Of a DNA stretch of 58,897 nt, positions 21,396 to 30,905 are shown one piece after another. The notes under the pieces are model-generated. The model searched no databases. It was not told where the DNA came from and was given only the letters and a program-made list of their open reading frames with translations. Position 1 is the first letter of the stretch, and the number at the start of each line of letters is the position of its first letter. Origin of the DNA: a virus; IMG/VR virus record IMGVR_UViG_3300042914_000556, positions 1 to 58,897 of that record. One strand, written 5' to 3'. Made by a program: the position numbers and the translations under genes.

Positions 21396-21554
21396 CTACT
21401 TCTTGGCTTTTGATGAAGGTTTTATAGACTTGCCTTTCGAATGGGCGACCATCTTCTTGGCAGCAGCCTGTGAAATCTTCATCTTCTTGGCGAAAGCTGG
21501 ATCGTGTGCCGCAGCCCGCATAGTGCGGGCTTGCTTTTCAGATGTGAACGGCAT
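21396..21554 (-). CDS. Small basic conserved phage protein, 52 aa
   Basis: Sequence MPFTSEKQARTMRAAAHDP... is a pattern frequent in phage genomes (short, Lys/Ala-rich, helical), with no assigned role. Last gene of the long late run; its start overlaps the stop of the upstream gene as TAATG. It was too short for the usual 60-residue cut-off. Confidence 0.7.
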   Translation of the reverse strand: MPFTSEKQARTMRAAAHDPAFAKKMKISQAAAKKMVAHSKGKSIKPSSKAKK

Positions 21555-21709
21555 TACTTTCCCTTTTTGACTTTAGCCATTTCAGAGCGGACGATCCCAC
21601 GGATCATCTTCTCCATCTCGGCCTGCTTAATTTTTTTCTTACGGTCTTCGATCTTCTCTTCCTGCTTATCGAGCTTCTCGTAGGCCGCGTTTTTCTTGCC
21701 GTTCATCAT
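21554..21709 (-). CDS. Small basic coiled-coil protein, 51 aa
   Basis: MMNGKKNAAYEKLDKQEEKIED... followed by Lys-rich helices. The start may be either of two adjacent ATG codons (21709 or 21706); GGGAAA lies upstream. Probable coiled coil. Unknown function. Confidence 0.6.
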   Translation of the reverse strand: MMNGKKNAAYEKLDKQEEKIEDRKKKIKQAEMEKMIRGIVRSEMAKVKKGK

Positions 21710-21710
21710 G

Positions 21711-21821
21711 CTATTTTCCCTTCGCCTTCATCATGCACATGCCCATCTTGGCGCACTTAGCTGGGTTGGGGCAACCTTTGCAGGGCTTGAACGCTACTGG
21801 TTTAGTGGCTTTAGCTTTCAT
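21711..21821 (-). CDS. Cysteine-rich micro-protein, 36 aa
   Basis: MKAKATKPVAFKPCKGCPNPAKC... with CxxC, a third Cys six residues later and a fourth after a further five, probably a zinc-binding knuckle. AAGGAG lies eight bases upstream. Its start overlaps the previous gene's stop (TAATG). Confidence 0.6.
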   Translation of the reverse strand: MKAKATKPVAFKPCKGCPNPAKCAKMGMCMMKAKGK

Positions 21822-21979
21822 TACTTTCTCCTTGCGGCTCTCATGTTATCCACGAGATTAGGGTAAGGACGGCCAGCTTTCTTGGCCGCTGCTTTGGCTG
21901 AAGCCTTCTTTGCAGGCGACAGTTTCTTTGGCTTGCCCAGAGACTCTGGGCGGGGCTGATCCCATACAGGCTTTTTCAT
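21821..21979 (-). CDS. Small basic protein, 52 aa
   Basis: MKKPVWDQPRPESLGKPKKL... is Lys/Ala-rich, histone-H1-like in composition (PAKKASAKAAAKKAGRP). One base separates it from the stop of the upstream gene. A nucleic-acid contact is suggested by composition only. Confidence 0.6.
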   Translation of the reverse strand: MKKPVWDQPRPESLGKPKKLSPAKKASAKAAAKKAGRPYPNLVDNMRAARRK

Positions 21980-21980
21980 A

Positions 21981-22235
21981 TTAGCACTTCCATGCACGAA
22001 GAGATTTATTAATGCGGCTGTTCGGATCGTTAGCGGTTTTCTCGCTCGTTAATTTCTTCTTCATCCCTTTCATTCGGGCACAGAATGAATCACGACGAGG
22101 ACCGCCTTCAGGTTGCGGTGCCTTCAGCCCGGGCTTGCCGGGGTTAGCTGCGTTGTAAGAGGCACGACCCTTAGCGTTCAAACCGCCCTTGGGGTTCTGC
22201 CCTTCCTTGCGTTGCCACGCTGGTGTCTTAGCCAT
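21981..22235 (-). CDS. DUF6321-like basic protein, 84 aa
   Basis: The pattern AWQRKEGQNPKGGLNAKGRASYN, PGLKAPQPEGGPRRDSFCARMKG and DPNSRINKSLRAW matches the small phage family I know as DUF6321, basic and probably nucleic-acid or virion associated; function is not established. Its ATG overlaps the stop of the giant gene (TAATG). Confidence 0.8.
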   Translation of the reverse strand: MAKTPAWQRKEGQNPKGGLNAKGRASYNAANPGKPGLKAPQPEGGPRRDSFCARMKGMKKKLTSEKTANDPNSRINKSLRAWKC

Positions 22236-25200
22236 TACTGAACGCTCCCATCGTCAAGTTCTTCGTCAAGTTCTTCACCACGTACTTCAGCAATGCGGCG
22301 TTCCATGCGCTCCCGCAAGACTTCCAACTCTTCATCCAACTCGTCGTAGTCAGGGTACCCTTTGCGGTACTCTTCCTTCTTGGCCTTGCGCATAGCGGCC
22401 TTGAAGTCTTTCTCTACGCCCTTGACTACCTTGTCTTGGATAACCATGGACTCGTCAATATCGTAATCATACGCTTTAAGCCCCAGCATCCTAGCAAAAA
22501 CTAAGTTGCTTGGCATAGCACCAGTTTCACCGGCTTTTTCATCAAGAATATCTTTGACCTTAGCCCAATTTTTGCTGGACACCATGGGCGGCATAGCTAG
22601 GTCGTATGCGTACTTGCCGGAGTTAACTAACTTATCCCACTCTGAGTCAGTAGGTTTATGAATCCCCTTGCCTGTATATGGGTCTACACCATAGAGAAGC
22701 CCAGCAGCGGCAGACAGAAACGGCCCACTAGGAGTTAGGGCAGCGGGTATCCATGACTGCCCAGCAGGGCCCATTGGCAATCCTTTAGCTAACGACGCGA
22801 ATGGTATGTAATCGCCTAGCTTGTAGTACACGGGGTTTTGCGCGTCACCGAACGGCAAGCGGATAAACATGTGTGGCCCCATGCCGAAGAACATGCGTTC
22901 ACGCATATACTCAGGGCCAGCTTTGCGGAGTTCTTCGTCGTCATCCCCTGCCATCGCAGCCATCGCCACTTCGATGAAGTAGTACGCAGCGAGAACATTA
23001 GCAATCTTCCATGGCTGATGCAGCGCCATGCGGGCAAGCACTGGAGTAATTGCGTAGGTCCATGACACGAACGGCATTACAGACTGCCGAGCGATCTTTA
23101 CTGCCTTAGCGTCGATGTCGTAATCCAAGAACGCTTTGCGAGCGAACGTACCTGCGGCGCGCAGTTGCTCAGGGGTAGCCGTTGCCGTGCCTTCGAGGTT
23201 CTGCAGGTCACCAGCTTTGGTCAAGAACGCAGCTAGACGGAAGATGTTATCTTCAGCAGCATAGGTTTCTGTTGCTGCGTCGTCGAACTTTTTACCTGCT
23301 TTAGCGGCAAGCTGCACGACCATCTGTGTTTTAGACTTCTCATACCCAGCAAACGCAGAGAGACGTTTCAAGAGCGAAGACTCACCGTCCGCGCCCATGT
23401 TTTTGCCCCATGCGTCGTATAGTGCTTGCTTAACTTCTACGCTGGAGTAGTCACCTAACATCGCGCCAGAGTTAATAAACGCTGACATTAGATCAAGTTC
23501 TGCCTTGCTAAGTTTGCTCGGTGATAATTCATATAGGGCAAAAAGCCGAGCGGCTTTGCCGATGGTAGTCACCGGTATGTCGTGCATCATTGCCAACGTG
23601 ATGTTGGACGCGATGTTTGTGATATGAGTACCGAGGTTATAGATCGTCTTCGACTTCTTAAACCAGCGCATTGTGTTGTTAAACACGCGGTTGTTAATGA
23701 ACGGCTGACGATCCGACATATCCAACAAGGCACTCCATACAGGCCCGGGGATATACTTGCCACCCAGTTCTCCGTAAGTCGGTGTGGCTGGTAACTGCAC
23801 CCATGTACCCGTACGGCGATACATGCCGATGATCTCAGGCGACTTTGCCATACCCTCGGAAACCCGCAGCACTTGATCTTCACGAACAGTGCGGCCAGTA
23901 GCTTCCTTGATGTCATCGAGATTGTTAAACGCCACAGACATGGCACTAGGCTTGCCGCCTTCGTAGCCGTAGGCAGCTAGGTTCTCGAAAATCTTTTTGC
24001 TAGCGTAGTTCACTGCAAGCGCGGACATGGTGTTGCGCATAGCATTGGCTAGATCATCAGCTTTCTTTTCCTCAATGGCTTGCTTAGCCGTCATGCTGGA
24101 CGAGAAACGATAGCCACTGCTTTCGCTGAACTCAGAAATCCACCACTGCCGAGTAGCATCTACCTGATAACCAACAGGCGACTGCCGACCACGGCGCTCG
24201 AACTCACTGACGGACATATAGCCAGCAGGCTCAGGGCCAGTTCCGGGCTTCAAACCTTCACGCTTGAAGACTTGGTAGAACCTGCCATCGAGAATAGGAT
24301 CGCCTTGCTCATTCTTCGACATCCACTCTTGGAAACCTTCGAGCGTCTTTTCACGGCGGTGCTTCAAGCCCATGACGCTAGTCAACTTTGCAGTGCCCAA
24401 TGTGCCACGTGCGATCTGCTCGCTGCGGGTTGCGTATAAAAGCGCTTCAGAGAACTTGTTGTCACGGAAGAAAGCGCGCTCAGATGCAGGTAGTTCATTG
24501 ACATACGCTTTGAACCACGTCAGCACATTATCTGCAGTGCGCTTTAAGACTTCTTGATCTGGTAATGTAGCTAGTGCGTTCTTATCACCATCCATATATC
24601 GCATAAGTGCGAGTACGTCGGCAGCAGGACGATTAGCGACGAAGTTCGCTAGCCTGTCCATTTGCATATAGCCAACGCTTTTGTTGACTTTGAAATCTTC
24701 GATCTGCTGCTTGGTGTATTCGCCAGCGCTGAAAGTCGAGTTGATAAGAATCAAAAAGCGCTCAGCCGCAGGGAAGTCTTTGCGGATCATGTCAGCGAGC
24801 TTGGCCGCGCTTTTGGATACTTTCTCAGCAACCCGCTTGTCCCAGCCCATAGCGTCAAATAGGAAACGAGAACTGACCGCATCAGGGGCGATTCGCTTAG
24901 TAAACCCGCGCAAATCTTGCGGCGTGATGCCCGCAGCTTGTTCAGTGCCTTTGTCGCTGGATACTGCAGCTTCAAGAATGTTGCCGCTGTCTGCTGAGAA
25001 TGTGCCTTTGTTAAATGGCGACTTCAGTTGGTTCGATGAGTAAACAGCAAGGTTCTTACGACCACCTTCTTTGACGTAGAAACCATCGAAGTCCAGCGAC
25101 TTGATTGCGTCCTGCACCACATCAGACTCGATAGTCGGCCAGTCACCTTCTTTGAGAAGCAGCGCCCGTCCGGGGTCTTTGCTCTTAATTTTCTGAACTA

Positions 25201-28200
25201 TAAGCTCAACATGCTCTGGATTGGCGTAGTCAAACGGCCTTTGCGCGCTGACATACAACGGCATGATGTTGGCGTTAGATGGTAGATTTGCTTTTGCCGC
25301 TCTGTATATTGCTAGCTGGGTTTCAGATGGGAAGTCAGGTATTCTGTCAATTTCTGTTGTGTATACGTCTGACTTCAGATTGTTGATCATGCGGCGGAAC
25401 TTTAGCCGCTGCATAAACGTCAGTCCTTCTTCCTTAGCCAAAGCAGCGAGTCCTGCTTGGCGAACCTTTTGCAACGATGCTGCGTCCAAGAACTCCGCTG
25501 GTCGATTCGCCATGTACGATTCAGATGAACCGGTAAACCGACGAGCGAACTCGGGGTCATCAGTTACGAAGATAGCGCCAGCCTGCTTTGGTTCGAACGC
25601 ATAAATGTTAGCAGCCGTGCCGTGATACATAATCTTTGGCTTGCCCGCTGCGTCAACAACTTTAGAGTTGGCGAACCATTTCTTGAACGCCGTCGTGGCG
25701 ATGTCCAGCATCGTTCCACGCATCTTCTCAGGCACCTGCTGCTCGGTCGTTGCGGCCTTGTTCAGCAGCGCGATGGTGTTTTCGAGAACGTCGTTGGCAA
25801 CCGTGTTGCGTACGCCCAGCAAGCTCTGCGCAAGAGATACGATACGGTTCCACACATCTTCAATAGCGTTGCGCCACGTGCGGGCTTCTGCGTTCGGAGC
25901 GCTTGGTATTTGCTTCAACAGCGACTTGAAGTCTGCCAGCGTGTTGCCGTAAGAGATCAGTTCCAGCACCGCGTCTAGCTTAGCGTTACCTTTATCGCCT
26001 TTGCGGTTGACGATGCTGCGCAACACACCAATAACTTCCCCAGCTTTGGCTTTCTGCGACTCAGACAGGTTGGTCTTGTCGAGGTCAACTTTCAGCACCT
26101 TATCGAGTGACGCCATCAAGCGAGTAACTTCAGGTGCTTTCGGGTTCGAGTAGACCAACCACTGCAGACCAGCGTGTAGCGCCTCGTGCAGCGTCTCTTC
26201 TGCGGAAGCGTTCCTGTGGATGCGTACGGTGTCTGTCTGCGGGTCGTAGGACGGGTTAGTTACCTTGTCGTCGTCTGCAATCCACTCGATCTTTGGTTGG
26301 CGCGAACGGCGACGCAGCGCGTAGACCAGTGCGGTAGCGATTGTATTGGTGTAGGTAGGGCGGTTAAGTCCTCTGAAGTAGTTAAGAACACCCTGCAATC
26401 CCTTACCTTCTTCGATTCGGGATTTATATTTCTCAAACGCTTCGTCTTGCCGCGCCTTAAACTCTTCGTCAGTTTCTTTAGCTTTCTTTACGGTTACTGG
26501 CTTGTAGGGCTTAGAGGCTTTGCCTTTTGCAGCTTCTACAAGCGGAGGCTGCGCTTTTGCGCCTTTAGTAGCTTCGTATGATGGCCTAGTTTTTTCAGGC
26601 GACACCACATCGACTGCTTCTGCAACATCCAACTCACCGTCTTTGTATGAGCGCCATGCGCGGGATATCAACGAATCGACAATGATGTCGTATTCTTTTT
26701 GCGCTACTTTTGACTCTGGGTTTTTCTTCAGCGCAGCAGCCGCATCACGAAACCGCCTAACGTCAACCGGCTTCTGCTCACGTCTTTGTACGCGGGCTTT
26801 CATCACTGCAACCAGCGCTTCAGCGTTCATCTCGCTACCAGCAACACCTACTAATTCATCGATAGCGTTGCGTAGTTGCTGCCGTAGCTTAATAATGTTT
26901 TGGGTGATTTTCGCTGCTTCAGCTTCTGCTGCGGCTACCGTAGGTGCTCCGGGCTTAGCGTTAATGCGTTCGTCTTTGCCAGTAGCAAGCGCGTTGTCTT
27001 GCGCGGAAGATAGATCGCGGGACGCAAACAGTACACGTTGCGCTGCGTTGTACATCTGGCGCATAGTGCCAGTGTATTTTGCAGTTAGTTGTGGGTCAGC
27101 TTGAGCGCCTTGATCCGCGTAGACGATTGTTGGTGGGGTATCTTTTGGGCTGCGCAGCATTTGCACCATGCCTTTGTACACGCCCTGCGGCAAAGTTACC
27201 GTACCAGCAGCTTTACCTTTTTCGCTAGCAACTTTAGCTTCTAATTTGCTAAGAATATCGGCGATCTCTGCGGCCACATCGTCTTGAATAGGTGTGCTTT
27301 TCGCAATAGCAGCCGCAGCCTTAATCTCATCGCCACGTGTAACTTTGACTTCAGCGGGCGGGGTGACAGGCACTGCTGCTTTTGGCTTGCGGCCACGTTT
27401 AGCTGGTGCAGGTGGAGTAGGCGCTGCTGGTGGTGTAAAAGCCCCGGATGGGGTAGTCACATCCGGGGAAACACCGGGGAGATTGCCGGTGCGCGAAGGC
27501 TGTTCTGGTGGCAGGCGGTAAATACCTGCTTCATCTACAGTCACGCCCGGGACACCTTCGACCGGACGTTGTGTTGTAACTTGCTGTGCTGGGGCGACAG
27601 GACCACCCAACCCACGCGGCATCGCACGACCTAATTCGGCACCCGTATCTTCTGGTGCCATGGTGTAAATGCCAGCGCGATTCTGGAAAATACCGGGGGC
27701 TACTTGCTCACCAGTCTCAACTTGCTGTGGGGAAAACCGCCATACGTTTGGCGAGAGCGGATCGTCGGCTGATCTTCTTATGTCAGCAAGAATATCTCGT
27801 GCGGTTTTGTCTGTGCCACCTAACAAATCTTTGGGGGCATCTTCTCTGCCGAGCTGAGCTTGTTGCTGCAGCAGTTCGCCCATGGTCAGTTCACGTTCGA
27901 TAACGGAACCGTCATCCAAAGTCATAAGTGAGCGCTGCCCACTAGGCTCGTTAAATGCTTCTTCAAATTGCTGTATGTAAAGCTCTTCGTCTGGGCGCTC
28001 TGCGCCTATACCGAGTCTTTCATCGATACCAGCCTGAACTTCTAAGGACTGCACCGCCTCTGTCATCCGGCGGAGCGCATCAGTTCTGCGGTCTTCTAAT
28101 TCAATCTGTTCTTGTGTCCAACGACCAATGTCACGCGGGTCAACGCCTTGGCGTTGCGCTTCCACATTAACAGCAGCGATAGCCTGCGCGCGGACTTCTC

Positions 28201-29221
28201 TGGGAACTGCTGGGTCATCAGACAGAGCTGCTTTTAGATTAGCAGCGTTATTCGAGCGCTGAATATGCCCACCAACTGCGAACGGGCCAAGGAGTAATGT
28301 AAGGCCAAACCCACCTAATGCAGACTGCTTGGCGATTTCTCCCAAGTCTTCTGCTGCCGCGCCGAACCGGCGCTCAATTACCGATGTGCCGACATCTTGC
28401 CCAACTTCAGTAGCAGGTTGCACCAACAGGTTGACACCTAGCCCTTTAGCAAACGGCTTCAGCACACCCGTGTCAGTCATTTGCGCAGCAACGCCTGCGG
28501 TTGTTCCACCACCTGCGCGACCGAGCAAAGGCTTAAATAATTTGCCGCCTACGTAAGTAGATAGTGCTTCGCCACCACCTTGCAATGCACCTGTGTAGTA
28601 CGATGCCCGACGAGCTTCAGCTTCGTCAACGCCTTGAGCGACTAGCTTCTCGTATGTGTCTTGCGCTTGTGATGTACCGAACAACGTAGCTGCTGCTATC
28701 GGCATGCCCCCCGGCACCAAAGCGGCTGGCATAGTCGCGGCCACGGGGCCGATTGCTCTCGCCCCAGAAACTAGCGCTTGGCCCATCAGCCCACGACCAC
28801 GTATATCGGGTGTGTAGTAAGGCTCTTTCTCTTTAGCCTCAGCGGCTAAGCGAGTACCAAGTTCTTTTACTGCACCAGATGGCTGGACAGGTACTTGTGT
28901 GGGGGTAACGATGTTTGCTGGTTGTGCACCAGCCTGTGCTGCGGCACCTGTCTCAAGCGCCTCTACAAATCCGGGCAGTTCTCTAGAAATAAATTGCTGC
29001 CCCTTGCCGATCATGCTCGGCACGTCCACAGCAAAAGAGCCGCGTAATTGACGGCCCATCTCGCTTACTAATCCGGCTGGCTTTACATCAAGCGCGTCGG
29101 CTACATCTTCATAGCGAAGATTTTTGCGCTTGCTATATTCTCTAACAAGGTCTTGGTCAGAAAGAGAACGCAGTTCTCTAGGCGCTCTGCTGCGTAAATC
29201 GTCTATTGTGTAGATAGCCAT
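22235..29221 (-). CDS. Giant polyvalent virion-type protein, 2328 aa
   Basis: Very large multidomain protein. Residues about 140-330 hold several hydrophobic, Gly/Ala-rich segments that may enter a membrane. A Pro-rich linker lies near 575-625. A metallopeptidase motif TLHEALHAGL (HExxH) is near residue 1010. An ADP-ribosyltransferase-like region begins near 1180 with WFANSKVVDAAGKPKIMYHGT and FVTDDPEFARRF, as in polyvalent-protein ART domains. Residues 1430-2200 are mainly helical. The C-terminus is a Glu/Arg coiled coil. Such proteins are carried in the head and injected with the DNA, by analogy with large internal proteins of podoviruses. Weak ribosome binding site. Enzyme activities are inferred from motifs only. 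Confidence 0.8.
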   Translation of the reverse strand: MAIYTIDDLRSRAPRELRSLSDQDLVREYSKRKNLRYEDVADALDVKPAGLVSEMGRQLRGSFAVDVPSMIGKGQQFISRELPGFVEALETGAAAQAGAQPANIVTPTQVPVQPSGAVKELGTRLAAEAKEKEPYYTPDIRGRGLMGQALVSGARAIGPVAATMPAALVPGGMPIAAATLFGTSQAQDTYEKLVAQGVDEAEARRASYYTGALQGGGEALSTYVGGKLFKPLLGRAGGGTTAGVAAQMTDTGVLKPFAKGLGVNLLVQPATEVGQDVGTSVIERRFGAAAEDLGEIAKQSALGGFGLTLLLGPFAVGGHIQRSNNAANLKAALSDDPAVPREVRAQAIAAVNVEAQRQGVDPRDIGRWTQEQIELEDRRTDALRRMTEAVQSLEVQAGIDERLGIGAERPDEELYIQQFEEAFNEPSGQRSLMTLDDGSVIERELTMGELLQQQAQLGREDAPKDLLGGTDKTARDILADIRRSADDPLSPNVWRFSPQQVETGEQVAPGIFQNRAGIYTMAPEDTGAELGRAMPRGLGGPVAPAQQVTTQRPVEGVPGVTVDEAGIYRLPPEQPSRTGNLPGVSPDVTTPSGAFTPPAAPTPPAPAKRGRKPKAAVPVTPPAEVKVTRGDEIKAAAAIAKSTPIQDDVAAEIADILSKLEAKVASEKGKAAGTVTLPQGVYKGMVQMLRSPKDTPPTIVYADQGAQADPQLTAKYTGTMRQMYNAAQRVLFASRDLSSAQDNALATGKDERINAKPGAPTVAAAEAEAAKITQNIIKLRQQLRNAIDELVGVAGSEMNAEALVAVMKARVQRREQKPVDVRRFRDAAAALKKNPESKVAQKEYDIIVDSLISRAWRSYKDGELDVAEAVDVVSPEKTRPSYEATKGAKAQPPLVEAAKGKASKPYKPVTVKKAKETDEEFKARQDEAFEKYKSRIEEGKGLQGVLNYFRGLNRPTYTNTIATALVYALRRRSRQPKIEWIADDDKVTNPSYDPQTDTVRIHRNASAEETLHEALHAGLQWLVYSNPKAPEVTRLMASLDKVLKVDLDKTNLSESQKAKAGEVIGVLRSIVNRKGDKGNAKLDAVLELISYGNTLADFKSLLKQIPSAPNAEARTWRNAIEDVWNRIVSLAQSLLGVRNTVANDVLENTIALLNKAATTEQQVPEKMRGTMLDIATTAFKKWFANSKVVDAAGKPKIMYHGTAANIYAFEPKQAGAIFVTDDPEFARRFTGSSESYMANRPAEFLDAASLQKVRQAGLAALAKEEGLTFMQRLKFRRMINNLKSDVYTTEIDRIPDFPSETQLAIYRAAKANLPSNANIMPLYVSAQRPFDYANPEHVELIVQKIKSKDPGRALLLKEGDWPTIESDVVQDAIKSLDFDGFYVKEGGRKNLAVYSSNQLKSPFNKGTFSADSGNILEAAVSSDKGTEQAAGITPQDLRGFTKRIAPDAVSSRFLFDAMGWDKRVAEKVSKSAAKLADMIRKDFPAAERFLILINSTFSAGEYTKQQIEDFKVNKSVGYMQMDRLANFVANRPAADVLALMRYMDGDKNALATLPDQEVLKRTADNVLTWFKAYVNELPASERAFFRDNKFSEALLYATRSEQIARGTLGTAKLTSVMGLKHRREKTLEGFQEWMSKNEQGDPILDGRFYQVFKREGLKPGTGPEPAGYMSVSEFERRGRQSPVGYQVDATRQWWISEFSESSGYRFSSSMTAKQAIEEKKADDLANAMRNTMSALAVNYASKKIFENLAAYGYEGGKPSAMSVAFNNLDDIKEATGRTVREDQVLRVSEGMAKSPEIIGMYRRTGTWVQLPATPTYGELGGKYIPGPVWSALLDMSDRQPFINNRVFNNTMRWFKKSKTIYNLGTHITNIASNITLAMMHDIPVTTIGKAARLFALYELSPSKLSKAELDLMSAFINSGAMLGDYSSVEVKQALYDAWGKNMGADGESSLLKRLSAFAGYEKSKTQMVVQLAAKAGKKFDDAATETYAAEDNIFRLAAFLTKAGDLQNLEGTATATPEQLRAAGTFARKAFLDYDIDAKAVKIARQSVMPFVSWTYAITPVLARMALHQPWKIANVLAAYYFIEVAMAAMAGDDDEELRKAGPEYMRERMFFGMGPHMFIRLPFGDAQNPVYYKLGDYIPFASLAKGLPMGPAGQSWIPAALTPSGPFLSAAAGLLYGVDPYTGKGIHKPTDSEWDKLVNSGKYAYDLAMPPMVSSKNWAKVKDILDEKAGETGAMPSNLVFARMLGLKAYDYDIDESMVIQDKVVKGVEKDFKAAMRKAKKEEYRKGYPDYDELDEELEVLRERMERRIAEVRGEELDEELDDGSVQ

Positions 29222-29226
29222 TGTGT

Positions 29227-30903
29227 TTACCAGTCAGACAAGCCAGTATCCTCACGCCCCATATCGGCGGGGGTAATGCCAAATTTGCGCATAACTTTTA
29301 TTTGCTGGGCGGGAGTCTTAGCGTTTTGCCACTCATCTGAATCAAGCATTTTAGTTAGCCGCTTTTCCTTAGCTTTATCTTCAGCAGATAAGGAAGGCTT
29401 GACTTTCGCCGATTTGAGTCCTTCAGGGAGTTGGATGACACCATCTCTTTGCGGTAGTTTGGAAACATCTAGCAGCACAGTATTGCCGTCTTTATCTATA
29501 AATGGCTGAACCGCACCTGCTCTAAAACCACCGCCGCCACCGACGCCTCTTGCTCCGCGCATACGACGATAATCTGCCAAGCCCATATTAGCTTCGATCT
29601 GTGACTCAACATAACGGCTCTTCAGCAACATCTCACCAGCAGTCACAGGGTTTCTAGCGCTGTTGACGAGAAAGTCTCTGGCTTCTGTATCGTTACGGAA
29701 AGTATGAGAACTAAGCACCCGTGATGGGTCTTCCGCCGATACAAAATCCAGCGCTACTCTACCGTCTTTACCCTTGCGCTTAACTAGGTTGGTAGTTGGG
29801 TCAAGCAGTGGGTTAGTGTTGTACTGCTCAATTAATGTATCAACATTACCGCCAGCTTTTTTAATTATTTTTTCAACTTCAATATTGAACGCTTTTAGTT
29901 CGTTTTCTTCCACACCTACTTGCTCGGCGATTATTTTATTTAGGACGGCTGCGGAAGGCTTAACTGTGTTTCTTACGTGGTCAAATACTTGCTGAATTGT
30001 AGCGCCGGGGTTTTTCTCTTGGAATTCGCCCGCAGCTTTGTAAACATTTTCAGTCTCGACAGCGATTCTTTCTTCTCGCTCAGCTTTGCTAAGTCCAAGT
30101 TTGGCCATTTGTTTCGTTAGGCCGTAAGTCTCTTCAGCACGTTCTTCAGCACGTGCCAATGAGCGGAACCGCTCACCCTCGACAGGGCTTTCATACTTGG
30201 AGATAATGTCCGCGTAACGGTTCATCAGCGCAGCGCGCTGCTGCGTAGGTGTTAGCCCTTCTGCACCGTATGTTTGGTCTAGATACTGAGTGGCTCCGGG
30301 ACTAACAGTGCTTTCTGAACCGGGGATAACACCAACTGGGAACCTAGCTGGGCGGAGCATTTCTTCTTCACGAGCGGCGATAGCTTCAGACTGGAGTCTT
30401 CGCATATCCGACTGTGGGCCAGTGTACCCACCCTCGCCAATATAGTTGAGACGCTCTGCGTTACTAATATATGGGTAATTTAGTACATCTCTTGGATCAG
30501 ACGTATCAGGACCTATTGTGTTAAAGCCGCCGCCTTCAGTGGGGGTAAGCCCGCGTACAGTAGCGCCTTCTGGGCCGCGAGTTACAGAATAGTAAGGACG
30601 CCCTTGTTGGTCACGAGCTGCTTCTGCTGCCAACAACTGTGCTTCGTCTTCAGCGCTCAAGCCCCTTCTACGGCGAGTGTAAGTCGTAGACCCCGGCTCA
30701 ATGGTGTACTCATACTCCCCGGGTTGTTCAACTGTTCCGGCTTCTGCGCGCATCTGCGCGCCTTGCTCTGGGGTGTACTTGGGACGCTGCTTATCCGCTT
30801 GCGCTGCTTCAAACTCTTCCCGCATGCGGCGTTTGCGATACGCCTCTTGCATACGCGTACCAAGTTCAAATCCTTGCGCTAAGCCAAGTCCAAAGTTAGC
30901 CAT
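29227..30903 (-). CDS. Internal-virion-type protein, 558 aa
   Basis: Gln/Glu/Arg-rich, helical protein beginning MANFGLGLAQGFELGTRMQEAYR, a pattern I associate with internal or ejected virion proteins. ATG 30903 is chosen over the in-frame TTG at 30909 because it follows the previous stop by two bases with AAAAGG upstream. It lies between the S74 protein and the giant protein, so an ejection-complex role is likely but unproven. Confidence 0.7.
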   Translation of the reverse strand: MANFGLGLAQGFELGTRMQEAYRKRRMREEFEAAQADKQRPKYTPEQGAQMRAEAGTVEQPGEYEYTIEPGSTTYTRRRRGLSAEDEAQLLAAEAARDQQGRPYYSVTRGPEGATVRGLTPTEGGGFNTIGPDTSDPRDVLNYPYISNAERLNYIGEGGYTGPQSDMRRLQSEAIAAREEEMLRPARFPVGVIPGSESTVSPGATQYLDQTYGAEGLTPTQQRAALMNRYADIISKYESPVEGERFRSLARAEERAEETYGLTKQMAKLGLSKAEREERIAVETENVYKAAGEFQEKNPGATIQQVFDHVRNTVKPSAAVLNKIIAEQVGVEENELKAFNIEVEKIIKKAGGNVDTLIEQYNTNPLLDPTTNLVKRKGKDGRVALDFVSAEDPSRVLSSHTFRNDTEARDFLVNSARNPVTAGEMLLKSRYVESQIEANMGLADYRRMRGARGVGGGGGFRAGAVQPFIDKDGNTVLLDVSKLPQRDGVIQLPEGLKSAKVKPSLSAEDKAKEKRLTKMLDSDEWQNAKTPAQQIKVMRKFGITPADMGREDTGLSDW

Positions 30904-30905
30904 GA

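Noticed and set aside
21846-21854. Second DnaA box (TTATCCACG)
   Set aside because: One mismatch to the consensus and inside a coding sequence; treated as chance.
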